Shown here: piece by piece, positions 60,314 through 64,000 of the stretch
How the letters are laid out: each line of letters opens with the position of its first letter
Numbering within the stretch: position 1 is the first letter of the stretch
DNA from: Salvator merianae
Taxonomy: Eukaryota; Chordata; Lepidosauria; Squamata; Teiidae
NCBI GenBank assembly: GCA_003586115.2
Contig: QVOM02000025.1
Span: 47,326,229 to 47,390,228, forward strand
Direction: 5' to 3'
Length of the DNA stretch: 64,000 nt
Notes under the pieces: generated by a model
What the model saw: only the letters and a program-made list of their open reading frames with translations
Databases searched by the model: none
Told to the model about the DNA's origin: nothing
Position numbers and translations under genes: made by a program

Positions 60314-61014
60314 GATGCAACCTTAGAATATATGACCATCAGGGCTTTGTAGATCAATAATGATAGCTTATGTTTGTTACTGCAAGATAAGCATTGACTA
60401 ACAAGTGTGCCTCAGGAAGGGTAGAAAGCTCAACATTGTACTGGCATCCAGTATAGTCTGAGAACTAGTGGAATGATAAAACTCTGGTTATTTATTTAAG
60501 TATGTTATCCCATGATGATAGAAGGAGCGCAATAAGTGAAGATTATCATGGAGAGACCTTCACTCATGCATTCAAGCAGTGGTGTGCTAATAGATCATTG
60601 AAACAGGATAACTTTGTCCACAACATTTCCTCCCTGAGACTTTGCACAGTGCAGGAAATGGCTATGGAAGTCATATTTTTTTCTGTGCTCTGAAAAATGG
60701 AGAAAGTTGAGTAATAAAGTGATGTGGAGTACTATTAGAGCCCATTGCTCTGTTATTATAGTGCTCTAACAAGAGCAACCTGGCCCAGATATAATGCCCC
60801 AGTACTATCATATCAGTAGCATGCTGTCCTTTGTGGATCTTGCCTATGACCTACTTAACAGTGGTCAGCTAAAACAGATTCCTTTAAATAGGCCTTAAAA
60901 TTCTTACATTTTTTTCAAAGTTTTAAAATAAGTGACCATGTTAAAATGAGAAGAGGATAGGTTTATTCAAAGTTATCAGTACCCATAATAATTGTTTTTT
61001 TCTCTTCCTCTTAG
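60314..61014. other. Unassigned stretch upstream of the exon candidate
   Basis: No repeat was recognised. If the exon at 61015 is real, this is intron. The last about 20 bases are a pyrimidine-rich acceptor tract. Confidence 0.4.
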
Positions 61015-61137
61015 TACCTAGCAAGACAAATGCGCAGAATGACCTTGCTTAAATCAGTGCCTTTTTATGACACAGACACACATGCACACTACAAATGTGT
61101 CTTTGTAGATCAGAACAGATGGTGTTTTGAAGGGGAG
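61015..61137 (+). CDS. Candidate internal exon of an unidentified host gene
   Basis: A strong acceptor (T-rich/CT tract ending TTAG at 61014) precedes 123 open bases, exactly 41 codons, followed by a donor GAG/GTATGC at 61138. The upstream frame is closed by the TAG of the acceptor itself, so the frame fits only as an exon. The translation begins YLARQMRRMTLLKSVPFYDT and ends CVFVDQNRWCFEGE, a composition with Trp, Cys and charged residues unlike the repeat-derived frames nearby. I cannot name the protein. A chance open stretch remains possible. Confidence 0.35.
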
Positions 61138-61939
61138 GTATGCATAGACCTCTACAAAAGTATGGTAACTGGAATATCATTTCATGGCAGATGTTGTGTT
61201 TTGCGTTTTACTTTATTGTTGCTTTATATTGCTTTTAAAACAGTTTGAAAAGAAATTTGTCCCCCCCCCCACAAAAAAAAACAAAAACAAATCTGTTTGG
61301 ATATTGTAGATTTTTTTATTGCAGATCACTGACAGTGTTTCACAAAGCTCAATGGGAGATACTGAAGATGCATAGTAATTTTCAGAAAAAGAAACTAACA
61401 CTCTATTTCACTGAATTTCTTCATGGGAATAAGTTAATCTGTCATTTTCACCAGTAGCCATTACTGCTTGCTTTTGTCACAGATTGGCAGTCTAGCTACA
61501 AAGTCCCAGACATAGCCTTATTTCAAAGTAATTGAGAGGAGAATAGTAGTAGATTATATGTAAAAAAATTATATGTAAATAATGTTTTGCAAAGTGTTTC
61601 TCTTTTCACAAGAAAGTAAATAAAATAAGATCTCACATTTTTTCTCAGTTTCCAGATGAAACTATTTAGTTATAAATAAATTTTAGTAATAGGGAAGAAA
61701 ATAATTCCAGGTCACCCAAGTTCTAGAATAGATAACAGAAATTGGAAATGCTTCCAGTTATTTGCATATAATCTTCTGTGTTTTAGTTCAGTGCTCATTT
61801 CTACCAGACGAAACATATAGCAATTGAAGAACTCATGATTCATCATTCTGCATAAAGATGTATTAAAACAAAAAGTTTCATATGTTCTTTAGAGTTTCAT
61901 TAGGGAAATATTTCTATGTACGGCATGACACGTGGAGAA
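61138..61939. other. Unassigned stretch
   Basis: A C10 run lies at 61261-61270. No gene or repeat was recognised. Confidence 0.4.
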
Positions 61940-62214
61940 CAGAGATGTGCCAAACAGAACCAGTTTGTTCACAGCTTACAGTGAACTGTGTTGTTTTCAT
62001 GGTTCATATGTGAACTGAACCAGACTGTGATTTTTTTTTTTTTAAAGTTCTAACAAATCAAGTGAAGCACAGCAAACCAATAGTGACTCACAGTGGTTTG
62101 TATGGTACAAATCAAAGGATAACCAAAGATAGTCTGAAAAAAAAAATGGCTTGAAACAAATGTGAACCAAGGGTAGTTTGGTTCAATTCAAATTTTGGTT
62201 TGTGAACATCTATA
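61940..62214. mobile_element. hAT-like non-autonomous element
   Basis: The left end is CAGAGATGTGCCAAACAG; the right end in reverse complement is TATAGATGTTCACAAACC. The flanks GTGGAGAA and ATGGAGAG agree at 6 of 8 positions. The 275-bp interior shares the 'gtgaacc'/'ggttca' motif style of the family. Confidence 0.65.
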
Positions 62215-62611
62215 ATGGAGAGACATTCAAATGGGCTACACATCCTGCCCCATGCATAATTTGAAAATTTCCATCATGGCCCATGGTGCAAAGCACTAGA
62301 AATGGATCTAGACTATTTTTTTCACAATGTGTCGTTAGCCTGGGAAAGTAGGCGAGTCCAGTGACTGCAGAACTGCTGCCTATTGAAGATGATAATGATG
62401 ATGATGATTTTACTGTTTTACAGAAAAAACACTCTATGCTCCAGGTCCCCAAGCAATGCATTCCAGGTCCTCTTTTAGCAAGGTCCCTTTTTATCTTGTC
62501 TTGGACTTGCACTGCTTTGGATCCTTATGGGGGTGACAATGAGACTCTGTGTGTGTTCTGGGACACACAATTTTTTGAGGGGTTCAGTCTCCACCAATTA
62601 TATGTATATAT
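62215..62611. other. Unassigned stretch
   Basis: A (GAT)n run lies near 62386-62406. The overlapping frames at 62361-62621 and minus 62210-62512 have no motifs. Confidence 0.4.
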
Positions 62612-63025
62612 TGTCAGGTAGTGTAGCAGAGTTTGGACTGGAGTCAGATCACTAGTCAATCTCAGAAGTAGCCAGATAGTCAAATAAGTCCAGAGACTAG
62701 GTACCTTTCATTCATCAGTGGAAGGTTCAGCAGCTTTATTTCAGCATCTCCTCAGAGAGAGAGACCTCTCCCAAACCAAACAGCAGCAGCAATAACACAT
62801 AGTAAAGGAGTAGGAACAATACAAACAACAAAAAAAAAACCCTACCAACCAACAATACAGAGTTCCCTTTATAGCAAAAACCAACTAGTCATGAGGTTTC
62901 AGAATGATGTCATCCACTGACTGCAAGATCATGAGACTAATTGCAAGACTCTCAGGTGCTATATCACAAGACTCTTATCGTGAATCTTTGGTTCCTGACT
63001 AAGTTAATTCTTTAGGTACTTGACA
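62612..63025 (-). mobile_element. Solo LTR of an endogenous retrovirus-like element
   Basis: On the minus strand the unit begins TGTCAAGTACC and ends CCTGACA, giving the TG...CA ends with a TGTCA/TGACA inverted repeat. Both flanks are TATAT (62607-62611 and 63026-63030), a 5-bp duplication. Inside, on the minus strand, lie a TATA box (about 62868-62874) and AATAAA (62735-62740) about 130 bases apart. No internal viral genes adjoin it, so it is a solo LTR. The duplication lies in TA-rich DNA, which slightly weakens it. Confidence 0.8.
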
Positions 63026-63035
63026 TATATATATA

Positions 63036-63075
<40 letters not shown>

Positions 63076-63120
63076 GATATAGATAGATATAGATATAGAT
63101 ATAGATATAGATATAATTAT
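63026..63120. repeat. (TA)n(CA)n(TAGATA)n compound microsatellite
   Basis: It directly abuts the LTR end and is made of TA, CA and GATA-type units. Confidence 0.95.
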
Positions 63121-63277
63121 GGTGTTCTTTGATATATGATATTACCTAAATATCATGTAGATCCCTGATAGTCTGACCCTTGGAACGATGTTATTTAAAA
63201 CTAAAAATATTGATTGTATAAACTCTAACTTTCAGGAAGTTGAAATTCATGAGACCCATGATTTGATAGAACTTTAG

Positions 63278-63345
63278 AATGTATATAGATATAGATGCAT
63301 ATAGATAGATATAGATATAGATATACACACATATACATAGATTTA
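63278..63345. repeat. (TAGATA)n microsatellite
   Basis: GATA-type units with short CA segments, similar to the block at 63026-63120. Confidence 0.9.
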
Positions 63346-64000
63346 TTTTTACCTAGAGCTATACATCTGTCCAAGTGGACTTTTGTGTCCCAGAAACCTG
63401 TGCCACTATTGCATAACTGACACACTAACTCTGTCTAATGTTTTGCCACCAAAGAAATTCCAGAAAATACAGAGGCAGAATCCATACAACATTTTTACAG
63501 TGTTGCTGAACACTGGACCCTCATTATTAATTCCGTGGGTTGGAAGAACAAAGCATCTGCATGGATACTGTGATCTTTCCCCACTCCAGGACCTGCAAGC
63601 ACTGTAGTAGCACTTGTCCTCGCTATGGTTCCACTGCTACTCAAGGGGACTTACACATTTCCTTAGTGGCATTCTGTGTTATCAAAAACAAGAAATGATC
63701 CCCCTCCACTGTTGGATTTGAAGCCAGAGATTCTCCCCCTTCAACTCTCACAGCAGGGGCAGACTTCGCCCCCACTGTTGATATCAGAGTTGATGATGCT
63801 CTGATTTTGATCACAATGAACAGTGCAGTTGTTGCCTACTGCCTCAAAACCAGGTGCATCACACCCAATTTTGATGACAGGATAGAAGCAGCCCCTCCTT
63901 CACCTGCCTTAATCAAAACAGGGGACACCCTGGCTTTGATCTTGTCAGACTGGTCAAAGGTGGCATGAAGATAGCACTCAACAAATTAAGAATAGTGAAA
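63346..64000. other. Unassigned end of window
   Basis: No supported gene or repeat. A 74-codon frame at 63383-63607 has no recognised motif. Confidence 0.4.

Noticed and set aside
1..64000. tRNA, rRNA or a new multi-gene defence or metabolic system
   Set aside because: I saw no convincing RNA gene structure and no set of co-oriented host genes. Everything strongly recognisable is transposon-derived or simple repeat.

Overview
This window reads as vertebrate, most likely squamate reptile, non-coding DNA that is dense in transposons. I see no bacterial or phage-style gene organisation: reading frames are short, the background is AT-rich, microsatellites are frequent, and nearly every recognisable protein belongs to a transposable element. 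A BovB (RTE-clade) LINE occurs alongside CR1, L2 and a trace of L1-type LINEs, with hAT-like, PIF/Harbinger-like and Tc1-like DNA elements. That mix is typical of lizards and snakes. The species call is inference; the element calls rest on protein motifs, termini and target-site duplications read directly.

Layout. 0-4.6 kb: unassigned sequence, a short hAT-like element (2727-2947), a purine microsatellite and a decayed Harbinger-like element (3621-4115). 4.65-8.47 kb: one nearly complete antisense BovB LINE, broken by a Harbinger-like element (5461-6017) and by a hAT-like element with a perfect 8-bp duplication (7764-8113). 9.6-10.0 kb: LTR-like promoter and poly(A) unit. 11.44-13.37 kb: a 5'-truncated CR1 whose reverse transcriptase frame is open for 611 codons. 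17-25.4 kb: CR1 fragment, microsatellites, an unnamed dispersed repeat, a hAT fragment, a Harbinger-like element with TTA duplications, a 180-bp MITE and an antisense L2 3' end. 28.8-30.8 kb: Tc1-like element with inverted repeats of about 107 bp. 34-41.8 kb: second copy of the unnamed repeat, two hAT-like elements, L2 endonuclease remnant, and a fused hAT/Harbinger patch. 42.9-48.3 kb: L1-type and L2 remnants, the L2 broken by a nearly full-length antisense CR1 that keeps recognisable ORF1 (SGNH-like), endonuclease and reverse transcriptase. 48.3-58.3 kb: telomere-like and simple repeats, a second Tc1-like relic, another hAT-like element, a foldback and a CR1 tail. 59.9-63.0 kb: two more hAT-like elements around a possible host exon (61015-61137), and an antisense solo LTR with 5-bp duplications.

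There is no operon or pathway. The connecting logic is the order of insertion: BovB was hit later by Harbinger and hAT elements, and L2 by CR1. Autonomous LINEs could once have mobilised themselves, whereas the hAT-like and Harbinger-like copies carry no transposase and would have needed enzymes supplied from elsewhere. The only intact long coding frame is CR1. Host-gene content is limited to one unproven 123-bp exon candidate and a weaker 51-codon patch, so the window is probably intergenic or lies in a long intron.
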